This document shows, piece after piece, positions 1 through 5,893 of a DNA stretch of 6,043 bases. The DNA is from an uncultured Ruminococcus sp. (GTDB lineage: Bacteria; Bacillota; Clostridia; Oscillospirales; CAG-272), in contig CACYWX010000208.1 of assembly GCA_902778205.1 (NCBI GenBank), forward strand, positions 1 to 6,043, written 5' to 3'. The notes under the pieces were generated by a model. It made no database searches, was not told where the DNA came from, and saw only the letters and a program-made list of their open reading frames with translations. How positions within the stretch are numbered: the first letter of the stretch is position 1; each line of letters opens with the position of its first letter. The translations under genes were made by a program, and so were the position numbers.

Positions 1-1499
1 TGCATGAATTCGGAGGCCGTGGTGGAGCGGATCTCGGGCATGCCCGGCAGGTCCTTGGCCCGCTTCAGGAATTCCAGCATGCCGTAGGTGGGACCGCCGC
101 CGCCGTCTCCGTAGCCGTATGCCACCAGCCGCTGATTGTTGGACTTCTTGTCCCGGATCTCGTTCACACAGCCGGTGAGGGTCTGGACGTCGGGGATCAG
201 GTGCATCCGGTTCAGATGGGTGATGACGTCCGTCCCGTCGATGCCGCGCCAGATGAAGGTGTCGGCGGGGAACTGGTTGCAGTCGTTCCAGCTCATCTTG
301 GTGGTGTAGAAGTATTTGACGCCGCTCTCCTGCATGATCTGCGGGATCGCCCCGTTGTAGCCGAAGGTGTCCGGGAGCCAGAAGGAGTCGGAGCGGTAGC
401 CCAGATACTTCTCGGTGAACCGCTGGCCGAACAGGAACTGACGGACCATGGCCTCGCCGCCGGTGATGTTGCAGTCGCACTCCACCCAGACTCCTCCGTT
501 GGGCTCGTAGCGTCCCTCGGCTACACGGGCCTTGATCCCCTCGAAGATGTCCGGATAGTACTGGCGCATCCAGTCAAGGTGCAGGGCGGAGGACTGGATG
601 AAGGTGTATTCCGGATAATAATCCATGAGGGTCAGGGCCTCGGCATAGGTGCGGGCGCATTTCCGGACGGTCTCGGATACGGGCCAGAGCCAGGCGGTGT
701 CCATGTGGGAGTGGCCCAGCACGCCGATCTTTCCCCGGGACGCCTCGCCCTGCGATTTTTCAAGGGCGGGAGCAAGGCATTCGCGCATCTTCGCGCAGGA
801 TTTCCGGATCTCCTCCTCATCCGCGCAGGCGATGTCGCCGATGAGGTAAGGGAAGGCGTTCATGAGGCATTCGTGAGCCTTCATGGCGGTGAAGTTCTCC
901 CCGGGGAGCTTTGCGATCTGCAGGACCGTGGCCAGATCGAAGACGCAGTCCTTCACCAGCTTGTCCATGACGAAGAAGCCGATGCCGTTATAAACATGAT
1001 CGAACTTGTCGGATTTGCTTTCGTCCCGGCTGTACTGATCGTAGGGCTGGGTCCCGAAGCAGGTGTGCCCGGCGTAGCACTCGAAGGACAGCTCAACGGT
1101 CTCTCCGGCCTTTGCTCCGAAGGAGACGAAGAACGCCGGATGCTCGCCGCCGATGAAGTGGTTCTTGGAGTTGATGATTCCGGCGGGCTTCCCGTCCCTG
1201 AAGCAGAGGATCTCCACGGCGCCGGTATCCGGGATGGCGCAGAGGATCTCCCCGTCCGCGCAGTCCGGCACGGTGCAGGATACGGTCAGCCAGAGATTGC
1301 CCCATTCGTGACCCCAGGCATACCCGGGCTCCACGGGCTTCATCAGGGATTTGTCGGGAGGCAGGCGCAGATGCTCGTCGCACTCGTATCCGAGGACGGC
1401 TTCCGCCTGACCGACGGGCTTGAGAATGTGGCGGGCATAGCGCTCCAGCACGTTCTCAAACTTCCGGTAGGTGCGTCCGATGTAGGTGGGATTGTTCAT
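1..1499 (-). CDS. GH38 alpha-mannosidase, cytosolic type, N-terminal part (runs off left edge)
   Basis: Family 38 glycosidases are zinc-dependent retaining enzymes that remove alpha-linked mannose. Reading leftward from the ATG at 1499, 499 codons are open with no stop before the window edge. Roughly residues 1-255 form the N-terminal region seen in the Ams1/MAN2C1 (vacuolar/cytosolic) subgroup, whose members are about 1,000 residues, so roughly half is visible. The catalytic domain then shows GHSHMDTAWLWP (262-273), with H265 and D267 as the expected zinc ligands; FWLPDTFGYNGAIPQ (373-387), with D377 as the expected nucleophile; and YGYGDGGGGPT (461-471). The remaining zinc-ligand histidine of the family would lie beyond the edge. 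No signal peptide is present, so the enzyme is probably cytoplasmic and acts on imported oligosaccharides. The start is supported by AAAGGAAG (1506-1513) six bases upstream. It is divergent from the GH28-like gene. Natural substrate and linkage cannot be read from the sequence. Confidence 0.95.
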   Translation of the reverse strand, partial: MNNPTYIGRTYRKFENVLERYARHILKPVGQAEAVLGYECDEHLRLPPDKSLMKPVEPGYAWGHEWGNLWLTVSCTVPDCADGEILCAIPDTGAVEILCFRDGKPAGIINSKNHFIGGEHPAFFVSFGAKAGETVELSFECYAGHTCFGTQPYDQYSRDESKSDKFDHVYNGIGFFVMDKLVKDCVFDLATVLQIAKLPGENFTAMKAHECLMNAFPYLIGDIACADEEEIRKSCAKMRECLAPALEKSQGEASRGKIGVLGHSHMDTAWLWPVSETVRKCARTYAEALTLMDYYPEYTFIQSSALHLDWMRQYYPDIFEGIKARVAEGRYEPNGGVWVECDCNITGGEAMVRQFLFGQRFTEKYLGYRSDSFWLPDTFGYNGAIPQIMQESGVKYFYTTKMSWNDCNQFPADTFIWRGIDGTDVITHLNRMHLIPDVQTLTGCVNEIRDKKSNNQRLVAYGYGDGGGGPTYGMLEFLKRAKDLPGMPEIRSTTASEFM

Positions 1500-1538
1500 G
1501 ATGCACTTCCTTTATGTGGAATTTGTGTGTCCGGGGAC

Positions 1539-1567
1539 AGTATAGCATATTTCCGCCGGGATTGCAA
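1539..1567 (-). promoter_or_regulatory. Sigma-A type promoter for the GH38 mannosidase gene
   Basis: On the minus strand, TTGCAA (1567-1562) and TATACT (1544-1539) are separated by exactly 17 bases. A TGC immediately precedes the -10, giving an extended -10 element. Initiation is expected near 1532, leaving a leader of about 33 bases before the ATG at 1499. The -35 is weak (4 of 6 to consensus), which would fit dependence on an activator. This is inference from sequence only. Confidence 0.75.
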
Positions 1568-1568
1568 G
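1556..1568. repeat. 13-base shared cis-element, copy 1 (over the leftward -35)
   Basis: The 13-base block CCGGGATTGCAAG (plus-strand reading) occurs here and again, identically, at 5136-5148. In both places it covers the -35 element of the leftward promoter and runs a few bases into the spacer. Identity extending beyond the -35 hexamer suggests either an operator for a shared regulator or ancestry from one duplicated promoter region. Confidence 0.6.
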
Positions 1569-1633
1569 GCATATTCCCCCATTGGTCCCTTGTCCCGGAC
1601 GGGAGAAAAATCGTCCTCCCGGCGCCGCTTTGC

Positions 1634-1662
1634 TTGATTTTGCCCGGGCTCTGTGTTATAAT
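1634..1662 (+). promoter_or_regulatory. Sigma-A type promoter for the GH28-like/GNAT operon
   Basis: TTGATT (1634-1639) and a perfect TATAAT (1657-1662) are 17 bases apart. TG at 1654-1655 one base before the -10 makes an extended -10. Initiation is expected around 1669, leaving a leader of about 29 bases before the ATG at 1698. The core closely matches the promoter at 5191-5219, including the intervening GCTCTGTG. The divergent mannosidase promoter lies 66 bases away (-35 to -35), so the two may be controlled together. The rest of 1500-1697 holds no further gene that I can see. Confidence 0.85.
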
Positions 1663-1697
1663 GCGTCACAGAAGGAAACCCATGGGAGGATGGATTG

Positions 1698-3221
1698 ATG
1701 GATCAGGAACGAGGCATACGGATCGGGAACACCCGCGCGTCGGTGACGGATCCCGCGTTCGGCGCGAAGGGAGACGGCGTGACCTGCGACCGGGAGGCGA
1801 TCCAGAGGGCCGTCGACGTCGTGTATTATGCGGGAGGCGGCACCGTGACCCTGCCCGGAGGCAAGACCTATCTGACCGGCGGGATCGTTCTGAGAAGCGG
1901 CGTGGAGCTGTTGTTCGGAGACGGGGCGGTATTGCTCCAGAGTCCCCGGCCGGGCGATTACGTGAAGCCCGCGGGGGACGGATACGTTCCGTACGAGCCT
2001 GCGTTCGGCCACAACTGGTCCAGCGAGATCAAGTGGAGCCACAACTGGTACCGGAACTATCCCCTGATCTTCGCGCCGGAGGGATCCCACGATTTCGCCG
2101 TGCGCGGAAACGGCACCGTTCGGATGATGGAGGTGGAGGACCCGGAGCGGATCATGAAGCTCTGCCCGGTGGGCTTCTATCGCTGCTCCCGGTTCGAGAT
2201 CTCCGACATCCGCATCACCAATTACCACAGCTATGCCATGATGCCCTTTACCAGCGATCACGGCCTGATCCGGAACGTGACCGTGGACGGAAGCTCCTAC
2301 GGCAACGGGGACGGCGTCTGCCTGATGAACTGTCAGGACATCCGCGTCACCGGATGCCGGATGGACACGGGGGACGATTCAGTCTATATCTTCTCCTCCT
2401 GCCGGGATCCGCGGAAGAGCGAATGGTGGTCCTCGGACGATCCTCAGCCCTCCCTCCGCATCGAGGTGGACCACAACGACCTGCGCTCCAACCACTGCAA
2501 GGCCTTCGGCATGATCCTCTGGGGGCTGACCTGCGAGGATCCGGAGAAGGTGGAGGTGCGGGACGTATTCGTCCACGACAACCACTTCGAGACCATGGGC
2601 AACTGGCTGTACTGCCCCTATACGGACCGGGCCGGCGTACCTCCCGTCACGGGCGTGCGCTTTGAGAACAATGTGATCGACGGCATCGAGGCCAATTTCT
2701 TCGAGACGCAGATCAGCGACATGAACCTCTACCGCTCCGCCGCTTATATGTACAACGGCGGATTTGAACAGGGCCGGTGCTTCTGGGCCATGACGGACCG
2801 GGCCGGCGTCTGCCGAGCGGGAGAGGAAGACGCTCCCTTCGGCTGGATCGACTGCGGCGGAGAGCGGACCGCCCTGTGGCAGGGACTCTGGATGGAGAGC
2901 GGCCGTCCGCTTCTCTTCAAGGCGGAGGTCCGGAGCGGGGGCGGTCCCGTGCGGCTCTTTGTGCGGAATCTGGACACGGGGGAGCTTGTCTCCTCGCTGA
3001 CCTTTGAAAACAGGGAATGGGAGGAAAAACAGCTCCTGTTCACGGTTCCGGAGAGCGGCAATTACCGGATCGGCATGGAGAGCACAGAGGACTCCCGCGG
3101 ACGCGCCTCCATCCGTCAGGCGGCCTTCAGCGGAGGGGTGACGCCCTTCGGCTACGAGACCGTGATCTTCGACCGGGGCAAGATCATTTTCCAAAACAAC
3201 GACAACCTCTTCAGACGATAA
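1698..3221 (+). CDS. GH28-like right-handed beta-helix protein with C-terminal jelly-roll-like domain
   Basis: This 507-residue protein resembles family 28 glycosidases (polygalacturonases, rhamnogalacturonases), which hydrolyse pectic backbones. Residues 20-40 read AFGAKGDGVTCDREAIQRAVD, followed by GGGTVTLPGGKTYLTG (47-62), the usual entry to the pectin-lyase-like beta-helix. GNGDGVCLMNC (202-212) and DTGDDSVYI (223-231) match the NxDG and GDD motifs, giving D205, D226 and D227 as candidate catalytic acids. The classical GHG and RIK motifs are not recognisable, so activity or specificity may differ from true polygalacturonases. From about residue 350 (YNGGFEQGRCFW) to about 478, a region resembling a carbohydrate-binding jelly roll follows. 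There is no signal peptide, so it is probably cytoplasmic. The ATG at 1698 is preferred because GGGAGGA (1684-1690) sits seven bases upstream; a TTG lies one codon earlier. The acetyltransferase gene follows after 26 bases, presumably in one operon. Confidence 0.8.
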   Translation: MDQERGIRIGNTRASVTDPAFGAKGDGVTCDREAIQRAVDVVYYAGGGTVTLPGGKTYLTGGIVLRSGVELLFGDGAVLLQSPRPGDYVKPAGDGYVPYEPAFGHNWSSEIKWSHNWYRNYPLIFAPEGSHDFAVRGNGTVRMMEVEDPERIMKLCPVGFYRCSRFEISDIRITNYHSYAMMPFTSDHGLIRNVTVDGSSYGNGDGVCLMNCQDIRVTGCRMDTGDDSVYIFSSCRDPRKSEWWSSDDPQPSLRIEVDHNDLRSNHCKAFGMILWGLTCEDPEKVEVRDVFVHDNHFETMGNWLYCPYTDRAGVPPVTGVRFENNVIDGIEANFFETQISDMNLYRSAAYMYNGGFEQGRCFWAMTDRAGVCRAGEEDAPFGWIDCGGERTALWQGLWMESGRPLLFKAEVRSGGGPVRLFVRNLDTGELVSSLTFENREWEEKQLLFTVPESGNYRIGMESTEDSRGRASIRQAAFSGGVTPFGYETVIFDRGKIIFQNNDNLFRR

Positions 3222-3247
3222 CCGCGCGGAACGGAAAGGAGAAGATC

Positions 3248-3868
3248 ATGGAACAAAAGCTTTCTCAGCTGAAAATGTACTGGTTCGCGGACAATCCGGT
3301 CCCGGAACTTCAGCTTCCCGAGGGATACAGCTTCTCCCATTTCTCGGAGAAGAACCGGGACACGGACATTCACGACTGGAATGAGTGCATCCGGACCTGG
3401 ACCCATTCGGACGAGACGGACGAGGTCCGGTTCAAGCATGAGATCTACGACTTCAGGGACATCGTCCCGGAGGAGGACGTGTGGTTTCTGGATTATCAGG
3501 GCCAGCACATCGGCACGGCCACGTCCTTCGTCCACAAATCCACCGGAGCCGGGGACATGCACTGGGTCGGCATCAAGGAGGCGTTCCGCGGAAAGGGCCT
3601 GTCCAAATATCTGGCCTGGATCGTGCAGAAGACCCTCAAGGAGCGCGGCGTTCCCTACGTGTCCCTGACCACGGGAGAGGGCCGGGTCGCCGCCGTCAAG
3701 TCCTACCTCACCGCGGGCTTCATTCCGGTGGAGTACGCGGAGGGCATGGTGTCACGCTGGGAGAAGGTTCTCGAGACCTACGGCATCGACCATGTTCAGA
3801 TGGTCTGGGAGGACGCCTCGCCCTACAAGGTGCTCTACCGCTCCGGAAAGAAGAAAGAGGAGAACTGA
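3248..3868 (+). CDS. GNAT-family N-acetyltransferase
   Basis: A 206-residue protein of the GCN5-related N-acetyltransferase superfamily, which moves an acetyl group from acetyl-CoA to an amine. Residues 77-96 (DVWFLDYQGQHIGTATSFVH) form the typical central strands. WVGIKEAFRGKGLSKYLAWI (106-125) is the acetyl-CoA binding motif A, with the R/Q-x-x-G-x-G/A pattern present as R114-G-K-G117-L-S119; serine replaces the usual final G/A. GEGRVAAVKSYLTAGFIPV (143-161) is motif B, where the N-x-x-A-x-x-x-Y-x-x-x-G-F pattern is recognisable from R146 to F159. About 75 residues precede the core and 45 follow it. AAAGGAG (3235-3241) lies six bases before the ATG. It is cotranscribed with the GH28-like gene, so an amino sugar, aminated metabolite or small amine from the same pathway is a possible substrate, but nothing in the sequence identifies it. 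Confidence 0.88.
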   Translation: MEQKLSQLKMYWFADNPVPELQLPEGYSFSHFSEKNRDTDIHDWNECIRTWTHSDETDEVRFKHEIYDFRDIVPEEDVWFLDYQGQHIGTATSFVHKSTGAGDMHWVGIKEAFRGKGLSKYLAWIVQKTLKERGVPYVSLTTGEGRVAAVKSYLTAGFIPVEYAEGMVSRWEKVLETYGIDHVQMVWEDASPYKVLYRSGKKKEEN

Positions 3869-3904
3869 TTCTCTTCTCAGCGAATCTCAGCTTCGACAAA
3901 TCAA

Positions 3905-3951
3905 AAACGCGCGGCCCGCACCTCATGAGAACGGTTGCGCGTTTGTTTTTT
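3905..3951 (+). terminator. Rho-independent terminator, likely bidirectional
   Basis: The arms at 3905-3916 and 3933-3944 pair over 12 bases (two G-T pairs, the rest Watson-Crick) around a 16-base loop, and GTTTTTT (3945-3951) follows. It sits 36 bases past the acetyltransferase stop. Read on the minus strand, the same stem ends in five T (3907-3903, three of them within the stem) and lies 26 bases past the stop of the convergent EutH-family gene, so it probably ends both transcripts. Confidence 0.85.
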
Positions 3952-3977
3952 GCCTGTAGCCGGATCGTCCGGGCGGA

Positions 3978-5066
3978 TCACGGCTGTCCGCCGGTTCCGC
4001 GCTTCCGGGTCATGACCATGGCCAGGGCGACGGCGGCGATTCCTCCGGCCAGCTTTCCCACAAGAAATGGGACCGCCGTGGAGGGATCTACCGTCAGCTG
4101 GAAGGCCAGATGATCTCCCAGCAGGAAGGAGGCCGGCACCAGATACGCCACGTTGACTACCACGCCCCGGTCGTTCATGTCCTTCGTCATGCCGAACATG
4201 GGAATGGCGTTGATCGAGGTGGTGATGATCCCGAGGATCGAAGTCTCGTCCATCCCGGCGGCCTTTCCGATCCTGCCGAAGAACCTTCCGCAGAAGGTCT
4301 TGAGGAAGAACAGCAGGGTGAACGCGCCGCAGAGGAAAATGGTGATTTCCCCGATGATGAGCAGGCCGTCGTCGAAGGTGCCCAGGCCCTCCACCTCCCA
4401 GCCCATGACCTTGATTACAACGGCGGCGGCCAGCGCAAGGGTCAGGATGAAGGTCAGCCCCACTCCGATGGCGGAGACGATGCGGATGGTGACCTTCTCA
4501 AAAAACAGCAGTCCCACGGCGAAGAACCCGGCGAACAGAATGAGGGGAAGAAGGTTCCGGAGCAGGGGCAGGATCCCGATGCGGAAGCAGAGACCGCTGA
4601 CGAAGCAGGTCAGGGGAACGGTGATGAGTCCCACGGCGAGTCCCTTTGCCACAAGGGGCCGCTTTTCTTTCGGCGTCATGGCGAATCCGGCGGGAAACGC
4701 GAACATGACCGCGCATCCCATGGTGCTTCCCATGACGGAGCCGGTGAACCGCCCGATGGTCTCGTCCTGAGCCAGGGCCAGCGCCAGGGGCCAGCCTCCC
4801 GAATCGTTGGCGATGAGCAGTCCGGCGATAACGGAGGGATCGATCCCCAGGGCGGAGCAGACCGGAGCAAGACGGGGGGCCAGGACCCGCGCGATCAGGG
4901 GAGCCGCCGCAAAGGGTCCGATCATGGCGAGAATCAGGGGTCCCGCCGCCTCAAAGCCCCGCTCGAAGGCCTTTCCGGGTCCGAACCGGCATCCGATTGC
5001 CCGGTCCGCGGCTCCGATCAGCGCAAAGCCCAGCATGACGTATGTGATGATGCTTCCGACGTTCAT
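3978..5066 (-). CDS. EutH-family integral membrane transport protein
   Basis: A 362-residue, very hydrophobic protein with about ten likely membrane segments, homologous to EutH, the ethanolamine permease-like protein of ethanolamine utilisation loci (about 408 residues in E. coli). The resemblance runs end to end. It starts MNVGSIITYVMLGFALIGAADR, has AGLLIANDSGG (81-91) against the EutH AGTLLACDMGG, and is strongest at NAIPMFGMTKDMNDRG (286-301) plus ASFLLGDHLAF (312-322). The relation is from my memory of the E. coli protein, not a search. Length is near that of shorter EutH forms, and no domain is missing. The start at 5066 is chosen over an in-frame ATG at 5168 because GAGAGGTGG (5078-5070) stands just before it, homology begins here, and the promoter at 5119-5147 lies downstream of 5168. 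No ethanolamine ammonia-lyase, microcompartment or eut regulator gene is present, so ethanolamine as substrate is uncertain. It is divergent from a sugar-phosphate isomerase gene. Confidence 0.88.
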   Translation of the reverse strand: MNVGSIITYVMLGFALIGAADRAIGCRFGPGKAFERGFEAAGPLILAMIGPFAAAPLIARVLAPRLAPVCSALGIDPSVIAGLLIANDSGGWPLALALAQDETIGRFTGSVMGSTMGCAVMFAFPAGFAMTPKEKRPLVAKGLAVGLITVPLTCFVSGLCFRIGILPLLRNLLPLILFAGFFAVGLLFFEKVTIRIVSAIGVGLTFILTLALAAAVVIKVMGWEVEGLGTFDDGLLIIGEITIFLCGAFTLLFFLKTFCGRFFGRIGKAAGMDETSILGIITTSINAIPMFGMTKDMNDRGVVVNVAYLVPASFLLGDHLAFQLTVDPSTAVPFLVGKLAGGIAAVALAMVMTRKRGTGGQP

Positions 5067-5118
5067 AGTCCACCTCTCGGTCCCGCGCGTTCTGTGGAGT
5101 CGGCGGGAGCCGCGCTTC

Positions 5119-5147
5119 ATTATACCATGTCCGCCCCGGGATTGCAA
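5119..5147 (-). promoter_or_regulatory. Sigma-A type promoter for the EutH-family gene
   Basis: On the minus strand, TTGCAA (5147-5142) and a perfect TATAAT (5124-5119) are 17 bases apart, with TGG directly before the -10 as an extended -10 element. Initiation near 5112 leaves a leader of about 46 bases before the ATG at 5066. Over 31 bases (5148-5118) it matches the mannosidase promoter at 24 positions without gaps. Confidence 0.82.
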
Positions 5148-5148
5148 G
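5136..5148. repeat. 13-base shared cis-element, copy 2 (over the leftward -35)
   Basis: Identical to the block at 1556-1568 and in the same place relative to its promoter, covering the -35 hexamer and the first bases of the spacer on the minus strand. See copy 1 for interpretation. Confidence 0.6.
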
Positions 5149-5190
5149 TCCGTCCCGTTTATACGCATCCGGCGGAACTTCGGAAACGGC

Positions 5191-5219
5191 TTGATTTGAG
5201 GCCCGCTCTGTGCTATAAT
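5191..5219 (+). promoter_or_regulatory. Sigma-A type promoter for the RpiB-family isomerase operon
   Basis: TTGATT (5191-5196) and TATAAT (5214-5219) are 17 bases apart, with an extended -10 TGC at 5211-5213. Initiation near 5226 gives a leader of about 55 bases. From 5189 to 5222 it matches the promoter at 1632-1665 in 26 of 34 positions, with blocks GCTTGATTT, GCTCTGTG and TATAAT at identical spacing. The divergent EutH-family promoter is only 43 bases away (-35 to -35). Confidence 0.85.
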
Positions 5220-5244
5220 CCGATTGAAGGCAGAAACCGGAACC

Positions 5245-5266
5245 GATCACCCGTTTACGGGATCAC
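5245..5266 (+). promoter_or_regulatory. Inverted repeat in the isomerase leader, possible operator or RNA hairpin
   Basis: CCCGT and ACGGG (5250-5254 and 5257-5261) form a perfect inverted repeat around TT. The direct repeats GATCAC (5245-5250 and 5261-5266) overlap its ends. It lies downstream of the predicted transcript start and one base before the ribosome binding site AGGAGGG (5267-5273). It could be an operator, or a short stem affecting translation, though a 2-base loop would force the inner pairs open. No copy is seen in the other promoter region. Confidence 0.35.
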
Positions 5267-5280
5267 AGGAGGGATAAATC

Positions 5281-5859
5281 ATGAAAACCGTCAAGGACAA
5301 GTATCTCGTCGTCGGCGCGGACTTCGCGGGCTTCCCGCTCAAGGAGGTCGTCGTCGGGCACCTGGAAAAGAAGGGCTGGAAGATCCTCGATCTCGGCGTG
5401 AAGAAGGACAGCGACCCGAACGACACCGACCTGATGTTCCACCGCGTAGGCCTGCGCGTCGGCGCGGAGATCGCGGAGGGGAACTACGAGCGCGCGCTGG
5501 TATTCTGCGGCACGGGCATGGGCATCCACATCGCCGCCAGCAAATGCCCGCACGTTCACGCCGGTGTGGTCGAGAGCCTGCCCGCCGCCATCCGCGCCAT
5601 CACCGGAAACGGCGTCAACGTTCTGGCGATGGGGGCGTTCTACGTGGCTCCGCAGACCGCCTGCGACATCGCCGATGCGTATCTGTCCAACTCCCTCGGC
5701 TCCGGGTGGGAGTGGTGGCACAATTTCTATGAGTTCCATAAGCTGGCCATCGACGAGCTGGAGGCGTTCGACTACGAGGAGTACAAGAAAAATGGCTTCA
5801 AGGTCCACAAGCTCGGCGATTACGACCTCACCCTCGACTTCGACAAGAGGCCGGAATAA
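5281..5859 (+). CDS. RpiB/LacA/LacB-family sugar-phosphate isomerase
   Basis: This family interconverts aldose and ketose phosphates (ribose 5-phosphate in RpiB, galactose 6-phosphate in LacAB). The 192-residue protein opens with YLVVGADFAGFPLKEVV (8-24), matching the family GxDHxGxxLK region. It carries ALVFCGTGMGIHIAASK (72-88), in which C76 aligns with the catalytic cysteine (C66 of E. coli RpiB), and NGVNVLAMGAFYVAP (110-124), matching the family NVLAxG segment. Two departures from RpiB are visible: F14 replaces the histidine of the DH motif, and G109 falls where RpiB has its ring-opening histidine. LacB also lacks that second histidine, so it is closer to LacB-like forms and the true substrate is open. 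It is longer than RpiB (149) or LacB (171), with an aromatic tail, GSGWEWWHNFYEFHKL (140-155) onward. AGGAGGG lies seven bases before the ATG. The putative rhamnosidase gene follows after 34 bases, so both are likely one operon. Confidence 0.88.
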   Translation: MKTVKDKYLVVGADFAGFPLKEVVVGHLEKKGWKILDLGVKKDSDPNDTDLMFHRVGLRVGAEIAEGNYERALVFCGTGMGIHIAASKCPHVHAGVVESLPAAIRAITGNGVNVLAMGAFYVAPQTACDIADAYLSNSLGSGWEWWHNFYEFHKLAIDELEAFDYEEYKKNGFKVHKLGDYDLTLDFDKRPE

Positions 5860-5893
5860 GACGGGCGGAGCGAACGCGGAAGGAGACAGAGCC

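Noticed and set aside
1593..1604. TCCCG-GA-CGGGA inverted repeat between the region A promoters
   Set aside because: Only five pairs in a GC-rich spacer and not repeated in region B; too weak to call an operator.
201..1637. Long plus-strand open frame of 478 codons opposite the mannosidase gene
   Set aside because: It lies antisense to a clear GH38 gene with catalytic motifs, has biased low-complexity composition, no ribosome binding site and runs through the divergent promoters. It is a product of GC-rich codon bias.
1695..1697. TTG start for the GH28-like gene
   Set aside because: The adjacent ATG at 1698 is better spaced from GGGAGGA and needs no rare start codon.
3017..3247. Upstream extension of the acetyltransferase frame into the GH28-like gene
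   Set aside because: The extension overlaps the confident GH28-like reading frame, and the ATG at 3248 has a well-placed AAAGGAG; the GNAT homology lies downstream of it.
3978..5066. Part of an ethanolamine microcompartment operon
   Set aside because: No shell, lyase, reactivase or two-component genes adjoin it, and it appears to be transcribed alone between its own promoter and the shared terminator.
5067..5168. Longer N-terminus for the EutH-family protein (ATG at 5168)
   Set aside because: The added residues are hydrophilic and unlike EutH, the predicted promoter would lie inside the coding region, and the ATG at 5066 has a good ribosome binding site.
4110..5732. Plus-strand open frame of 540 codons
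   Set aside because: It is antisense to the EutH-family gene and then out of frame within the isomerase gene; its translation is rich in G, D, E and R with no recognisable domain.
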